DNA of 64,000 nucleotides from Sulfomarinibacter sp963733915 (GCA_963733915.1 CAVTEP010000009.1:62001-126000), one strand, 5' to 3'; numbered from the stretch's first letter, positions 36,123-45,077 are shown. Program-made: numbers and translations. Notes: generated by a model from the letters alone, not told the origin.

Positions 36123-36869
36123 TCAGTCTCCGCCGACAATCTCTACGCGATCAATCTCTACAAAGCATTCAATGGGGTCAACAACAGTAGGCGGCGGGTT
36201 GTCGAGGTCGAGCTCGTAGCTGCGGTCGTCGGCGGTGCGTACCGGCTCGCCCACCGGGTCGAAAACGTGATTGCCGGCGCCCGCAAATTCGTCCGGCGCC
36301 ACCGAAGCGGCGATGCAGCAGCCGACGACCCAGACGTGGTTCTCGGCCGCCCGCGCCTGCAGCAAGGTGCTCCAGATATGGTCCCGCCGCCACGGCCACC
36401 AGGCCGGCACCACCAGGAGGTCGCAGCGCGCCTGGAGCTTGAGGGCCCGGGCCTGTTCGGGAAAGCGCACGTCGTTGCAGTTCAGGAGGCCGACCCGCAA
36501 ACCCCGCCAGTCGAAGGCGACATAGCGTTCGCCCGGCTGCCACATCTCAAACTCGGAATTGGGAGCGAAGAGATGAACCTTGTCGTAGGCGACGAGCTCC
36601 TCACCGCCGAGCCAGACGGTGACCCGGTTTCGGCGGTCCTCGCTGATCGAACCGAAGACGAACAGCGTCTCAGGCGCCCCGCCGGAGGCCTCAGCGAACA
36701 CGCCGCGGGCCCGTGCCGGGTCGACCGCCCGTGAGTAGCCGGTGAGGAACAGCTCCGGAAACACCACGATTTCCGCGCCGCCCTCTGCGGCTCGGCCCGC
36801 CTCGACCCGCAACCGCTGCAGGTTGTCGTCCACTCCGAGACACACCCAACGCGAGAGATGAACTTTCAT
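36123..36869 (-). CDS. carbon-nitrogen hydrolase (nitrilase superfamily)
   Basis: 248 residues. The Glu-Lys-Cys triad is present: E39 (VVFPELFLTGY), K97 (AYDKVHLF) and C131 (LLNCNDVRFPE). This is the complete nitrilase-superfamily catalytic set, and the length fits a single-domain amidase of the omega-amidase/Nit group. The enzyme hydrolyses an amide to acid and ammonia in the cytoplasm; the natural substrate cannot be assigned. It is divergent from the Rrf2 regulator gene. Confidence 0.85.
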   Translation of the reverse strand: MKVHLSRWVCLGVDDNLQRLRVEAGRAAEGGAEIVVFPELFLTGYSRAVDPARARGVFAEASGGAPETLFVFGSISEDRRNRVTVWLGGEELVAYDKVHLFAPNSEFEMWQPGERYVAFDWRGLRVGLLNCNDVRFPEQARALKLQARCDLLVVPAWWPWRRDHIWSTLLQARAAENHVWVVGCCIAASVAPDEFAGAGNHVFDPVGEPVRTADDRSYELDLDNPPPTVVDPIECFVEIDRVEIVGGD

Positions 36870-36892
36870 GGGGGCATTTCAACACACCCCAG

Positions 36893-36918
36893 GGGCTTGA
36901 GGCTTGAGGTTTGAGGGG
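36893..36918. repeat. short heptamer array (CTTGAGG type)
   Basis: CTTGAGG, CTTGAGG and TTTGAGG occur in phase immediately upstream of the nitrilase-family gene start (minus strand). It has no obvious opposite arm and may be a half-element. Confidence 0.6.
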
Positions 36919-36954
36919 GGCTCTGAGGCGGTGGCCGGCGGGAGCAAGAAAGAT

Positions 36955-36981
36955 TCCAGAAACGAAAAGAATCTGGAATTT
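36955..36981. promoter_or_regulatory. candidate operator upstream of the Rrf2 gene and suf operon
   Basis: ATTCCAGA (36955-36962) and TCTGGAAT (36974-36981) form a perfect 8-bp inverted repeat with 11-bp spacer, centred about 55 bp before the regulator's start codon. Autoregulation by the Rrf2 protein is the simplest reading; this is inference. Confidence 0.45.
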
Positions 36982-37023
36982 CATTTCATGTATTGCTGTT
37001 GATCCGCTCGAAGGGGGTTGTGG

Positions 37024-37494
37024 ATGCGGATTTCCAAACACGAGGAGTTCGGTCTGCGGCTGGTGACGAGCATCGCCCGCCGAGGTGGGCAGCTCAACAT
37101 TCGCGAGCTTGCCGAGCACGAGGGTTTGCCCGAGGCCACCATCGCCAAGGTCGTGGCCCGGCTGCGGCACGCCGGTCTGCTGGCCGCAGAAAGGGGCCGC
37201 AACGGCGGCTACTCTCTGACCCGCGAGGCCGACGCCATCACCGTCGCCCAGGTGGTCGGGGCGTTTGGAAACCAGATCTACGATCAGGAATTCTGCGGCC
37301 GCATGAACTCGGGCGAGAGCTGCGCCCATGACGCCGCCTGTGGGTTGCGGCCGGTGTGGAACGGCCTCGGAGAGGTCATCGGCAATTTTTTGGACGGCTA
37401 CACGGTTGGCGACATCGTCCGGAGCACCCGGCCGGCGCGCAACGGAGGCACCAATGGGCATTTTCTGCCGGTCGTCAAGGGATGCAACGGCTGA
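37024..37494 (+). CDS. Rrf2-family Fe-S regulator of the suf operon (SufR/IscR-like)
   Basis: 156 residues from ATG 37024 (AAGGGGG upstream). The winged helix-turn-helix spans about residues 1-70 (LNIRELAEHEGLPEATIAKVVARL, RNGGYSL). Three cysteines, C91, C100 and C106, in EFCGRMNSGESCAHDAAC match the three-Cys cluster-binding loop of IscR-type Rrf2 proteins. It likely senses the cell's Fe-S status and represses suf transcription when clusters are plentiful. sufB starts 44 bp downstream on the same strand, so regulator and target are probably one transcript. A palindromic site upstream could be its operator. Confidence 0.9.
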   Translation: MRISKHEEFGLRLVTSIARRGGQLNIRELAEHEGLPEATIAKVVARLRHAGLLAAERGRNGGYSLTREADAITVAQVVGAFGNQIYDQEFCGRMNSGESCAHDAACGLRPVWNGLGEVIGNFLDGYTVGDIVRSTRPARNGGTNGHFLPVVKGCNG

Positions 37495-37538
37495 CACTAT
37501 CCTCGCGGCCCGGCCGCGATTGAGGACATGAGGACACC

Positions 37539-38984
37539 ATGGTTACCCAGGAACAATTCATCGAGGATTTCGCAAACCGCGAGTACGAGCACGGTTTTGT
37601 CACCGATGTCGAGCAGGACACCTTGCCGCCGGGGCTCGATGAGGACGTGATCCGGTCGATCTCGAAGCGCAAGGGAGAGCCCAATTGGATGCTCGAGTGG
37701 AGATTGAAGGCCTACCGCCACTGGCTCGAGCAGACCGAGCCGCGGTGGCCCAACGTCCACTACCCACCGATCGACTACCAGGCCATCTCCTACTTCTCGG
37801 CCCCGAAGAAGAAGGAGCTGCAGAGCCTCGACGAGGTGGACCCGGTGATTCTCGCCACTTACGAGAAACTCGGCATCCCGATAGACGAGCAGAAGATCCT
37901 GGCCGGCGTGGCGGTGGACGCGGTCTTCGACAGCGTCTCGGTGGCCACCACCTTCAAGGCCAAGCTGGCCGAGCTCGGGATCATCTTCTGCTCGTTTTCG
38001 GAGGCCGTCCGGGAACACCCCGATCTGGTCAAAAAATACCTCGGGTCGGTGGTCCCCACCACCGACAACTTCTTTGCCACCCTCAACTCGGCGGTCTTCA
38101 CCGACGGGTCCTTCGTCTATATCCCGAACGGCGTGCGCTGTCCGATGGAGCTCTCGACCTACTTCCGGATCAATGCCGCCAACACCGGGCAGTTCGAACG
38201 CACCCTGATCATCGCTGACAAGGGCGCCTCTGTCAGCTACCTCGAAGGGTGTACGGCGCCGATGCGCGACGAGAACCAGCTCCACGCCGCGGTGGTAGAG
38301 CTGGTAGCTCTCGAGGACGCCAGCATCAAGTATTCGACGGTCCAGAACTGGTACCCCGGCGACAAGGAGACCGGCGTCGGCGGCATTTTCAACTTCGTCA
38401 CCAAGCGCGGCATCTGCAAGGGCGACCGCGCCAAGATCTCCTGGACCCAGGTCGAGACCGGCTCCGCCATAACCTGGAAGTATCCCAGCGTGATCCTCAA
38501 GGGCGATGACACCGTCGGCGAGTTCTACTCGGTGGCACTCACGGCGGGCCGTCAGCAGGCCGACACCGGGTCGAAGATGATCCACCTCGGCAAGAACACC
38601 TCGTCGACCATTGTCTCCAAGGGAATCTCGGCCGGTCGCGGCCAGAACACCTACCGGGGCCTGGTCAAGGTGGCAAAAAAGGCCGACAACGCCCGCAACT
38701 TCTCGCAGTGCGACTCGATGCTGATCGGTGACCGTTGCGGCGCTCATACCTTCCCCTACATCGAGATCGCCAACCCGAGCGCGCAGATGGAGCACGAAGC
38801 CTCCACCTCGAAGATCGGCGAGGACCAGATCTTCTACTGCAACCAGCGTGGCATCGAGACCGAGGATGCGGTGTCGATGATCGTCAACGGCTTCTGCAAG
38901 GAGGTCTTTCGCGAGCTGCCGATGGAGTTCGCTGTGGAGGCTCAGAAACTTCTCGGCGTCTCACTTGAGGGAAGTGTTGGATGA
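37539..38984 (+). CDS. sufB: Fe-S cluster assembly scaffold SufB
   Basis: 481 residues, ATG after GAGGAC. The N-terminal YEHGFVTDVEQDTLPPGLDEDVIRSIS and PNWMLEWRLKAYRHW segments are typical of SufB. The beta-helix core includes YLEGCTAP (conserved Cys), QNWYPG and the C-terminal INPSAQMEHEA-like NPSAQMEHEASTSKIGEDQIFY with the conserved Glu/His. SufB forms the SufB-C-D complex on which new Fe-S clusters are built. A heptamer element separates it from sufC, an unusual interruption of this operon. Confidence 0.97.
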   Translation: MVTQEQFIEDFANREYEHGFVTDVEQDTLPPGLDEDVIRSISKRKGEPNWMLEWRLKAYRHWLEQTEPRWPNVHYPPIDYQAISYFSAPKKKELQSLDEVDPVILATYEKLGIPIDEQKILAGVAVDAVFDSVSVATTFKAKLAELGIIFCSFSEAVREHPDLVKKYLGSVVPTTDNFFATLNSAVFTDGSFVYIPNGVRCPMELSTYFRINAANTGQFERTLIIADKGASVSYLEGCTAPMRDENQLHAAVVELVALEDASIKYSTVQNWYPGDKETGVGGIFNFVTKRGICKGDRAKISWTQVETGSAITWKYPSVILKGDDTVGEFYSVALTAGRQQADTGSKMIHLGKNTSSTIVSKGISAGRGQNTYRGLVKVAKKADNARNFSQCDSMLIGDRCGAHTFPYIEIANPSAQMEHEASTSKIGEDQIFYCNQRGIETEDAVSMIVNGFCKEVFRELPMEFAVEAQKLLGVSLEGSVG

Positions 38985-38986
38985 AG

Positions 38987-39093
38987 AATCAATTCTCAGT
39001 TCTCAATTCTCAATTCTCAATTTCCACCCCTCCCCAGGGAACGACGGGCGGGCGGGGGAAATTGAGAATTGAGAATTCAAAATTGAGAATTCT
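38987..39093. repeat. heptamer inverted-arm element inside the suf operon (AATTCTC type)
   Basis: The left arm has AATTCTC, AGTTCTC, AATTCTC, AATTCTC (38990-39017). The core has CCACCCCTCCCC and GGGCGGGCGGGGG. The right arm has GAGAATT, GAGAATT, CAAAATT, GAGAATT. It begins directly after the sufB stop and ends 18 bp before the sufC ATG, so the transcript must read through a long potential hairpin. Confidence 0.88.
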
Positions 39094-39110
39094 AGCTATT
39101 TGGAGTTGAA

Positions 39111-39876
39111 ATGCTTGAACTCAAGAACCTTCACGTCGTCCATCGGTGGCAAGGAGATCCTCAAGGGGATCGACCTCACTGTGAACCCCGGCGAGGTACA
39201 CGCCATCATGGGGCCCAACGGCTCCGGCAAGAGCACCCTTGCGAGCGTGCTTGCGGGCCGCGAGGACTACGAGGTCACCGGGGGCCGGGCCCAGTATCGG
39301 GGTCAGGATCTGTTGGAGCTCGACGCTGAGACGAGGGCCCGCGAGGGTGTGTTCCTCGCCTTCCAGTACCCGGTCGAGATCCCCGGCGTCAGCAACACGT
39401 ATTTCCTGCGGACGGCCTTGAACGCGATCCGCAATCACCGCGGCGAGGAACCGATCGATGCCATCGACTTCCTATCGCTGGTGCGGGACAAGGCCAAGAC
39501 GGTCAAGATCGACGAGAGCCTGCTCAAACGACCGGTCAATCACGGGTTCTCCGGCGGGGAGAAGAAACGCAACGAGATCTTCCAGCTGGCGGTGCTCGAA
39601 CCGCGGTTGGCGATTCTCGACGAGACCGACTCCGGGCTCGACATCGACGCGCTCAAGATCGTCGCCGACGGCGTCAACTCCTTGCGCGACCCGGAGCGCG
39701 CCTTTGTGGTCATCACCCACTATCAGCGTCTGCTGAACTACATCGTGCCTGATTACGTGCACGTCCTGATGGATGGTCGGATCGTCCGTTCCGGCGGTCG
39801 CGATCTCGCCCTCCAGCTCGAAGACCAGGGCTATGAGTGGCTCGAGACCGAGCCCGCCGGGGCGGCACACGCATGA
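39111..39876 (+). CDS. sufC: Fe-S assembly ATPase SufC, with apparent +1 frameshift near codon 11
   Basis: The N-terminus MLELKNLHVV reads from ATG 39111, but the remainder (GGKEILKGIDLTVNPGEVHAIMGPNGSGKS onward) is one base out of phase. Dropping one base at about 39141-39144 restores a continuous 254-residue SufC of normal length and spacing (LHVVHGGKEIL). Walker A is GPNGSGKST, the signature is FSGGEKKRNEI and Walker B LAILDETDSGLD. A TTG at 39100 opens the main frame but gives an N-terminus (MELKCLNSRTF) unlike any SufC. Either the sequence has an indel error, or the gene is genuinely shifted. SufC powers the SufBCD scaffold. The stop overlaps sufD by ATGA. Confidence 0.85.
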
Positions 39877-41195
39877 CCGATACCGCGACTTCCACCGCAC
39901 CCACAGGTTTCGCCGCCGCCCTCCAGGCTGCCGCCGGGTTGCCGGCGCCGGAGCTCCTGAAGGGTCTGCACAGCTCGGGCCGCGCGAGCTTTGCCGCCCT
40001 CGGTCTGCCGAGCCGGCGCCAGGAGTCCTGGAGATTCACGCGTCTTGCAGAGGTCGAGAAGGCCCGGTACGAGGCACCGGCGGCGGTCCCGCTCAGGGTC
40101 GACGTCTCGACGCGGCGGCTCGCCGACGCCCACCTGCTGGTATTTGTCGACGGCATCTACTCTCCCGATCTGTCCGATATCGGCGACCTTCCCGACGGTG
40201 TGGTGGTGTCGAACCTGGTGGTGTCCGCGGCCGCGGGCTCCGCGGTTCTGGCGGGCCACCTCGGCCGTCTGGCGCCGCTCGAGAAACACCCGTTTGCGGC
40301 GCTCAACACCGCGGTCTTCGCCGACGGCGCCTTCATCCACCTACCCGCTGCCGTCGAGCTCGACCGTCCAATCCAGCTGCTCTTCGTCTCGGGTTCGGAC
40401 GACCGGCCGATCCTCAGCGCGCCGCGATCGCTGATCGTCGCCGAGGCTCGCAGCCGGTTGACGGTGATCGAGCAGTACGTCGGTTCGAGCGGCGCCGGGC
40501 TCAGCTGTCCGTTGACCGAGATCGTCCTCGCCGAAGATGCCGCTCTCAGCCATCTCTCGACGCAGGAGGAGGGCCCGGCGGCCAACCACCTCGCGGTGCG
40601 CCAGGTCCAACTCGCCCGGGGAAGCCGCTACTCAGGCCACGCGGTATCGCTCGGCGCTGCTCTCGGCCGTACCGACATCGGCGTGGTGCTCGGCGGCGAG
40701 GGCGCCGAAGCCTCGCTCGACGGCCTCTACCTGTGCGACGGCACGCAGCAGGCCGATACCCACGTCACGGTGCGCCACAGCGCCCCCCACTGCAACAGCC
40801 ACCAGTTGTACAAGGGCATCCTCGGCGGCTCGTCGCGGGCGGTGTTCAACGGCCGCATCATCGTCGATCAGGACGCGCAGAAAACCGACGCAAAACAATC
40901 GAACCGCAATCTGATTCTGTCCGACAACGCAGTTGCCAACTCCAACCCACAGCTCGAGATCTTCGCCGATGACGTCCGCTGTACCCACGGCTCGACCATC
41001 GGCCGGCTCGACGACGAAGCGGTTTTCTACCTCCGGACCCGCGGCATCGACCGCAGCGAGGCCCAGCGTCTGCTGACTCTCGCCTTCGCCGGAGAGGTCC
41101 TCGACAGGATTCCGGTGGAGGAGCTCCGCCGCCGTCTCGAAGCCACGATCGCGGACCGGCTCGCTGAAATAGAGAGCGCCGGAGAGGGCGCGTGA
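39873..41195 (+). CDS. sufD: Fe-S cluster assembly protein SufD
   Basis: 440 residues from ATG 39873, overlapping the sufC stop by ATGA. The central beta-helix and the C-terminal segment DDVRCTHGSTIGRLDDEAVFYLRTRGI are the SufD signature (conserved His in CTHGST). It pairs with SufB in the SufBC2D complex and helps iron delivery. Coupled at both ends: its stop overlaps the sufS start. Confidence 0.95.
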   Translation: MTDTATSTAPTGFAAALQAAAGLPAPELLKGLHSSGRASFAALGLPSRRQESWRFTRLAEVEKARYEAPAAVPLRVDVSTRRLADAHLLVFVDGIYSPDLSDIGDLPDGVVVSNLVVSAAAGSAVLAGHLGRLAPLEKHPFAALNTAVFADGAFIHLPAAVELDRPIQLLFVSGSDDRPILSAPRSLIVAEARSRLTVIEQYVGSSGAGLSCPLTEIVLAEDAALSHLSTQEEGPAANHLAVRQVQLARGSRYSGHAVSLGAALGRTDIGVVLGGEGAEASLDGLYLCDGTQQADTHVTVRHSAPHCNSHQLYKGILGGSSRAVFNGRIIVDQDAQKTDAKQSNRNLILSDNAVANSNPQLEIFADDVRCTHGSTIGRLDDEAVFYLRTRGIDRSEAQRLLTLAFAGEVLDRIPVEELRRRLEATIADRLAEIESAGEGA

Positions 41196-42445
41196 CGACC
41201 CCCTCGGCTTCGGCCGAACATGTCGAGACCCTCGATGTGGAGCGGGTCCGCGCCGAATTCCCGGCCCTCGGCCAGACGATCGGCGGCAAGCCCCTCGTGT
41301 ATCTCGACAACGCCGCCACCACCCAGAAGCCGAGAGTGGTGATCGACGCGGTACGGTCCTTCTACGAGCGGGACTGCGCCAATATTCACCGCGGTGTCCA
41401 CCAGCTGTCGCAACGGGCCACGATTGCCTTCGAGCGGGCGCGGACGGCCGTCAAGACCCACCTCGGCGCCCGCGATAGCCGCGAGATCATCTTTACCCGA
41501 TCGACCACCGAAGGTATCAACCTGGTGGCCGCGAGTTTTGTCCGTCCACGGCTCGGCGCCGGCGACGAGGTTCTGATCTCGGCCATGGAGCACCACTCCA
41601 ACATCGTTCCCTGGCAGCTCCTGTGCGAGGAGCGCGGTGCGAGGCTCAAGGTGATTCCCATCGACGACAACGGTGACATCGTCCTCTCGGAGTACGAACG
41701 GCTGTTGTCCGAGCGCACGAAGATGGTCAGCGTGGTCCACGTCTCGAACGCCCTGGGCACCGTCAACCCGGTGCGGGGAATGATCGAGCTCGCGCACGCC
41801 CGCGGGGTTCCGGTGCTGCTGGACGGGGCGCAGGCGGTGCCCCACATCGAGGTCAATGTTCGTGATCTCGACTGCGACTTCTACGTGTTCTCGGCGCACA
41901 AGGTGTACGGCCCCTCCGGCATCGGCGCGGTTTACGGCAAGCACGAGCACCTGCTCGGCATGCCGCCCTACCAGGGCGGCGGCGACATGATTCTCTCGGT
42001 GAGCTTCAAAAAGTCCACCTTCAACGAGCCGCCCCACCGCTTCGAGGCCGGGACCCCGAATATCGAGGGGGCCATCGGTCTGGCCGCGGCGCTCGGATAC
42101 ATCAATGGTATCGGTCTCGCGGCCATCTCCACCTACGAATCCCGATTGCTCGAAGATGCCACGGAGGCCGTGCTCGGGGTGCCCGGCGTCCGGCTAGTGG
42201 GCTCCGCGCGCCGCAAGGCGTCGGTGCTGTCATTCGTTATGGACGGTGTCCACCCGCACGACATCGGCACCATTCTCGATTCCGAAGGCGTTGCCGTGCG
42301 CGCCGGTCACCACTGCGCGCAGCCCGTCATGGCCCGCTACGGCGTCTCGGCCACGGTGCGGGCGTCCTTCAGCTTTTACAACACGAGCGCGGAAATCGAG
42401 GCCCTGGTGCGTGGGTTGCACAAGGTCAAGGAGGTCTTCGGCTGA
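41192..42445 (+). CDS. sufS: cysteine desulfurase SufS
   Basis: 417 residues from a GTG overlapping the sufD stop. The PLP-binding Lys237 lies in FSAHKVYGPSG and the catalytic Cys375 in RAGHHCAQPVM, both as in group II (SufS-type) cysteine desulfurases. YLDNAATTQKP near the N-terminus is also typical. It strips sulfur from cysteine as a persulfide for transfer to SufU and the SufBCD scaffold. The stop overlaps the sufU start. Confidence 0.97.
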   Translation: MTTPSASAEHVETLDVERVRAEFPALGQTIGGKPLVYLDNAATTQKPRVVIDAVRSFYERDCANIHRGVHQLSQRATIAFERARTAVKTHLGARDSREIIFTRSTTEGINLVAASFVRPRLGAGDEVLISAMEHHSNIVPWQLLCEERGARLKVIPIDDNGDIVLSEYERLLSERTKMVSVVHVSNALGTVNPVRGMIELAHARGVPVLLDGAQAVPHIEVNVRDLDCDFYVFSAHKVYGPSGIGAVYGKHEHLLGMPPYQGGGDMILSVSFKKSTFNEPPHRFEAGTPNIEGAIGLAAALGYINGIGLAAISTYESRLLEDATEAVLGVPGVRLVGSARRKASVLSFVMDGVHPHDIGTILDSEGVAVRAGHHCAQPVMARYGVSATVRASFSFYNTSAEIEALVRGLHKVKEVFG

Positions 42446-42891
42446 TGTCCGACATGCGCGAGCTTTACCAGGAGATCATTCTCGACCACAACCGCCGGCC
42501 GCGGAACTGCTACGTCATGAGCTGTGCGACCCGCACCGCCGACGGCCACAACCCACTCTGCGGCGACATCGTCAAGGTCTACCTGAGGATCGAGGCCGGG
42601 ATCATCGAGGAGATTAGCTTCCAGGGCTCGGGTTGCGCGATCTGCACCGCCTCGACCTCGCTCATGACCGAGTCTGTCAAGGGCAAGAGCGTGGCCGAGG
42701 CGAGAGAGATCTTCGAGGGATTTCACGAGATGTTGACCGGCGTCGCCGAGGAGCAGGGCGTCGAGCTCGGCAAGCTGCAGGTCTTCGAGGGGGTGCGCGA
42801 GTACCCCGTGCGGGTCAAGTGCGCCACCCTCGCGTGGCACACGCTCAACGCCGCCATTGCCGCGGACGGCGAGAAGGTGACAACAGAATGA
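42445..42891 (+). CDS. sufU: zinc-dependent sulfurtransferase SufU
   Basis: 148 residues from ATG 42445 overlapping the sufS stop. The metal and sulfur-accepting residues are C39 and D41 (NPLCGD), C64 (SGCAIC) and C126 (VKCATLAW), and the 18-residue insert typical of SufU over IscU is present. It accepts persulfide sulfur from SufS and passes it to SufB, replacing SufE. The TGA is directly followed by, and overlaps the first bases of, a heptamer element. Confidence 0.95.
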   Translation: MSDMRELYQEIILDHNRRPRNCYVMSCATRTADGHNPLCGDIVKVYLRIEAGIIEEISFQGSGCAICTASTSLMTESVKGKSVAEAREIFEGFHEMLTGVAEEQGVELGKLQVFEGVREYPVRVKCATLAWHTLNAAIAADGEKVTTE

Positions 42892-42981
42892 GTTTTGAGT
42901 TCTCAGTTTTTAGTTTTGAGTTGTCCCCCACCCACCCACCATTCCCGGGGGGGAGGGGCGGGAACTCAAAACTCAAAACTT
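42890..42981. repeat. heptamer inverted-arm element between sufU and sufT (GAGTTTT type)
   Basis: The left arm has GAGTTTT, GAGTTCT, CAGTTTT, TAGTTTT, GAGTTGT (42890-42924). The core has CCCCCACCCACCCACC and GGGGGGGAGGGGCGGG. The right arm is AACTCAAAACTCAAAACTT. It fills most of the sufU-sufT gap. Confidence 0.85.
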
Positions 42982-42992
42982 GGTAGGCCGTG

Positions 42993-43298
42993 ATGAACAC
43001 CCTTCGCGACCAGGTCATCGGAGTATTGAGAACGGTGTACGACCCGGAGATCCCGGTCAACATCCATGAGATGGGGCTGGTGTACGAGGTCACGGTCGAC
43101 GACGATTCCAACGTCCACATCCTCATGACCCTCACCTCGCCCATGTGCCCGGTGGCCGAGAGCCTGCCGCCCGAGGTCGAGGAGAAGGTGGCGCGAATCG
43201 AGGGCGTGGCGAAAGCCACGGTCGAGATTACCTGGGACCCACCGTGGGACCCCGAGATGATGTCCGAGGCGGCAAAGCTCGAGCTCGGAATGTTTTGA
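42993..43298 (+). CDS. sufT: MIP18-family (DUF59) Fe-S maturation protein SufT
   Basis: 101 residues from ATG 42993. The DUF59 core is VYDPEIPVNIHEMGLVYEV, the reactive Cys is in LTSPMCPVAESLP and the C-terminal VEITWDPPWDPEMMSEAAK matches SufT. The family helps deliver or load Fe-S clusters onto target proteins, and sufT often ends suf operons, as here. Confidence 0.93.
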   Translation: MNTLRDQVIGVLRTVYDPEIPVNIHEMGLVYEVTVDDDSNVHILMTLTSPMCPVAESLPPEVEEKVARIEGVAKATVEITWDPPWDPEMMSEAAKLELGMF

Positions 43299-43302
43299 AT
43301 GA

Positions 43303-43497
43303 AGAATTAGGAATGAGGAATTGGAATTCGGAATTCCCACCCTCACTCCCCATCATTTCGACTGTAAGGTGATACGGCGACGTTCCCCCGCCCGCCCCAT
43401 CCTACGCGGTGATTTTCGAACGACGGGAGAAACACGCACCCGCATCGCGTCATTGGGAGTCAGCAAGGGTGAGTGGGTGGCATTCCGAATTCGCGGT
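43303..43497. repeat. long heptamer inverted-arm element (GGAATTA/GGAATTC type)
   Basis: The left arm is GAATTAGGAATGAGGAATTGG then AATTCGG and AATTC (43307-43339) with CCCACCCTCACTCCCC. The right arm is GAGTGGGTGGCATTCCGAATTC (43471-43492). Between them is ~130 bp of unique sequence with a second C-rich run (CCCCCGCCCGCCCC). It occupies the convergent sufT/pap gap; no gene is seen there. Confidence 0.7.
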
Positions 43498-43511
43498 GGA
43501 GGCCTCGCACC

Positions 43512-45077
43512 TCACGACTTCTTGTTATTCTTCTTTTTCTTGGCTTGGGACTTTTCTTTGGGAAGCGCCGCCTCGAGCGCCGCACTGGCGGTGCGCAGCA
43601 CCTTGAGGCGGGCGAAGCGCTTGCAGTTGCCCTCGACCAGGGTCCAGGGCGCGTCCATGGTCGATGTCCGCTCCACCATCTCCTGCACCGCGCGTTCGTA
43701 GAGCTCCCACTTCTCGCGATTGCGCCAGTCGTCGTCGGTCAGCTTCCAGCGCTTGTAGGCGATCTCCCGGCGCTCCTTGAAACGGCGAAGCTGCTCCTCG
43801 GCGGTGATGTGAAGCCAGAACTTGACGAGCACGATCCCGAACTCGGTGAGCTGGCGCTCGAACTCGTTGATTTCGGTGTAGGCGCGCCTCCACTCCGGCT
43901 CGGCGGCAAAGCCTTCGACCCGTTCGACGAGCACGCGGCCATACCAGGAACGGTCGAAGATCGTGACCCTGCCGGCACGGCCGATGTGACGCCAGAAGCG
44001 CCAAAGGTAGTTGTGGGCGCGCTCCTCGTCGGTGGGCGCGGCAATCGCAATGACCCGCGAGTCGCGCGCATCCAACGCCTGGGTCAGCCGTCGGATCGAG
44101 CCACCCTTGCCGCCGGCGTCCCAACCCTCGAATACCGCGACGACCGAGATGCCACGCTCCCTGGCCCGGCGGAACAGGGCGTTGAGCCGCCCCTGCTCCT
44201 TCGGGAGCTCGCGGCGGTAATCCCCCTTGCTCAGGAATTGATCCATGTCCAGCTCGGTGAGCACCGTGCGGTCGAGGGATGGGGCGAGGGAGGCGATAGC
44301 GGTGTCGACGGCGGCCTCGGGGGGCTGCTCCCCGATCTCCATGTCGACCGCAGTCGCGGCCCTTACGCCACCGTCGAGCCGGTCGCTGACGGCATCGCGG
44401 ATGATGGTCGCGACCGTCAGCGAGCGGTAACGCGGATCGAGACCCTCGACGATCTTCCACGGCGCCCTGGCAAAGCTGGTGCGGCGGATCGTGTGCTCTG
44501 CCGCCATGACGAAACGGTCGTACTTCCGCCAATGCTCCCAGTCAGTCTCGGTCACCCGCCAGCTCCGCAGCGGGTCCTTCTCCAGCGCCTTGAGCCGCCG
44601 CTTCTGCGCCGCCTTGCCGAGGTGCATCCAGAACTTGAGGATCAGCGCGTCGTCGTCGGCCAACACACGCTCGAAGGCGATGATTCGGTCGAGCCGGCGA
44701 TCGAAGTCCGCGTCGGTGATGCGATCGTGGACCCGGTCAAGAAACGGTGGCGAGTACCAGGCGCTGAGAAAGAGACCGAACTGTCCCCGCTCGGGCAGGT
44801 CGCGCCAGTAACGCCAGAACTCGGGTCTCTCTTGTTCTTCATCGGAAGGTTTGAGGTAGGCGTAGGTCTCGATCCAGCGCGGGTCCATCCACTCGTTGAG
44901 CAGATTGACGGTCGCGCCCTTGCCGGCGCCGTCGACCCCGGAAAACAGCACGATCACCGGGAAGTCGGCCTTGCGCAGCGCCTGCTGCATCTCGAGGAGC
45001 TGGACGCGCAGCTCCGGCACCGCTCTCTCGAAGGCCTTCTTGAAAACCTTGCGGCCGAGTTCAGCGGTTTCGAACAT
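43512..45077 (-). CDS. pap: polyphosphate:AMP phosphotransferase (two PPK2 domains)
   Basis: 521 residues from ATG 45077 (MFETAELGRKVFKK), with GGGAGC upstream; the frame stays open further but that region belongs to the opposite-strand gene. Two tandem PPK2 domains are seen: the first with Walker A SGVDGAGKGAT (about 46-56) and FLSAWYSPP; the second with GWDAGGKGGS (about 316-325), DRSWYGRVLVERV and the lid DDWRNREKW. Two-domain PPK2 enzymes of this length phosphorylate AMP to ADP with polyphosphate. The protein is cytoplasmic. It is divergent from the UgpQ-like gene. Confidence 0.92.
   Translation of the reverse strand: MFETAELGRKVFKKAFERAVPELRVQLLEMQQALRKADFPVIVLFSGVDGAGKGATVNLLNEWMDPRWIETYAYLKPSDEEQERPEFWRYWRDLPERGQFGLFLSAWYSPPFLDRVHDRITDADFDRRLDRIIAFERVLADDDALILKFWMHLGKAAQKRRLKALEKDPLRSWRVTETDWEHWRKYDRFVMAAEHTIRRTSFARAPWKIVEGLDPRYRSLTVATIIRDAVSDRLDGGVRAATAVDMEIGEQPPEAAVDTAIASLAPSLDRTVLTELDMDQFLSKGDYRRELPKEQGRLNALFRRARERGISVVAVFEGWDAGGKGGSIRRLTQALDARDSRVIAIAAPTDEERAHNYLWRFWRHIGRAGRVTIFDRSWYGRVLVERVEGFAAEPEWRRAYTEINEFERQLTEFGIVLVKFWLHITAEEQLRRFKERREIAYKRWKLTDDDWRNREKWELYERAVQEMVERTSTMDAPWTLVEGNCKRFARLKVLRTASAALEAALPKEKSQAKKKKNNKKS

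Noticed and set aside
39100..39144. TTG at 39100 as the true sufC start
   Set aside because: It keeps one frame but gives MELKCLNSRTFTSS in place of the conserved MLELKNLHV strand, which is present intact in the frame from ATG 39111.
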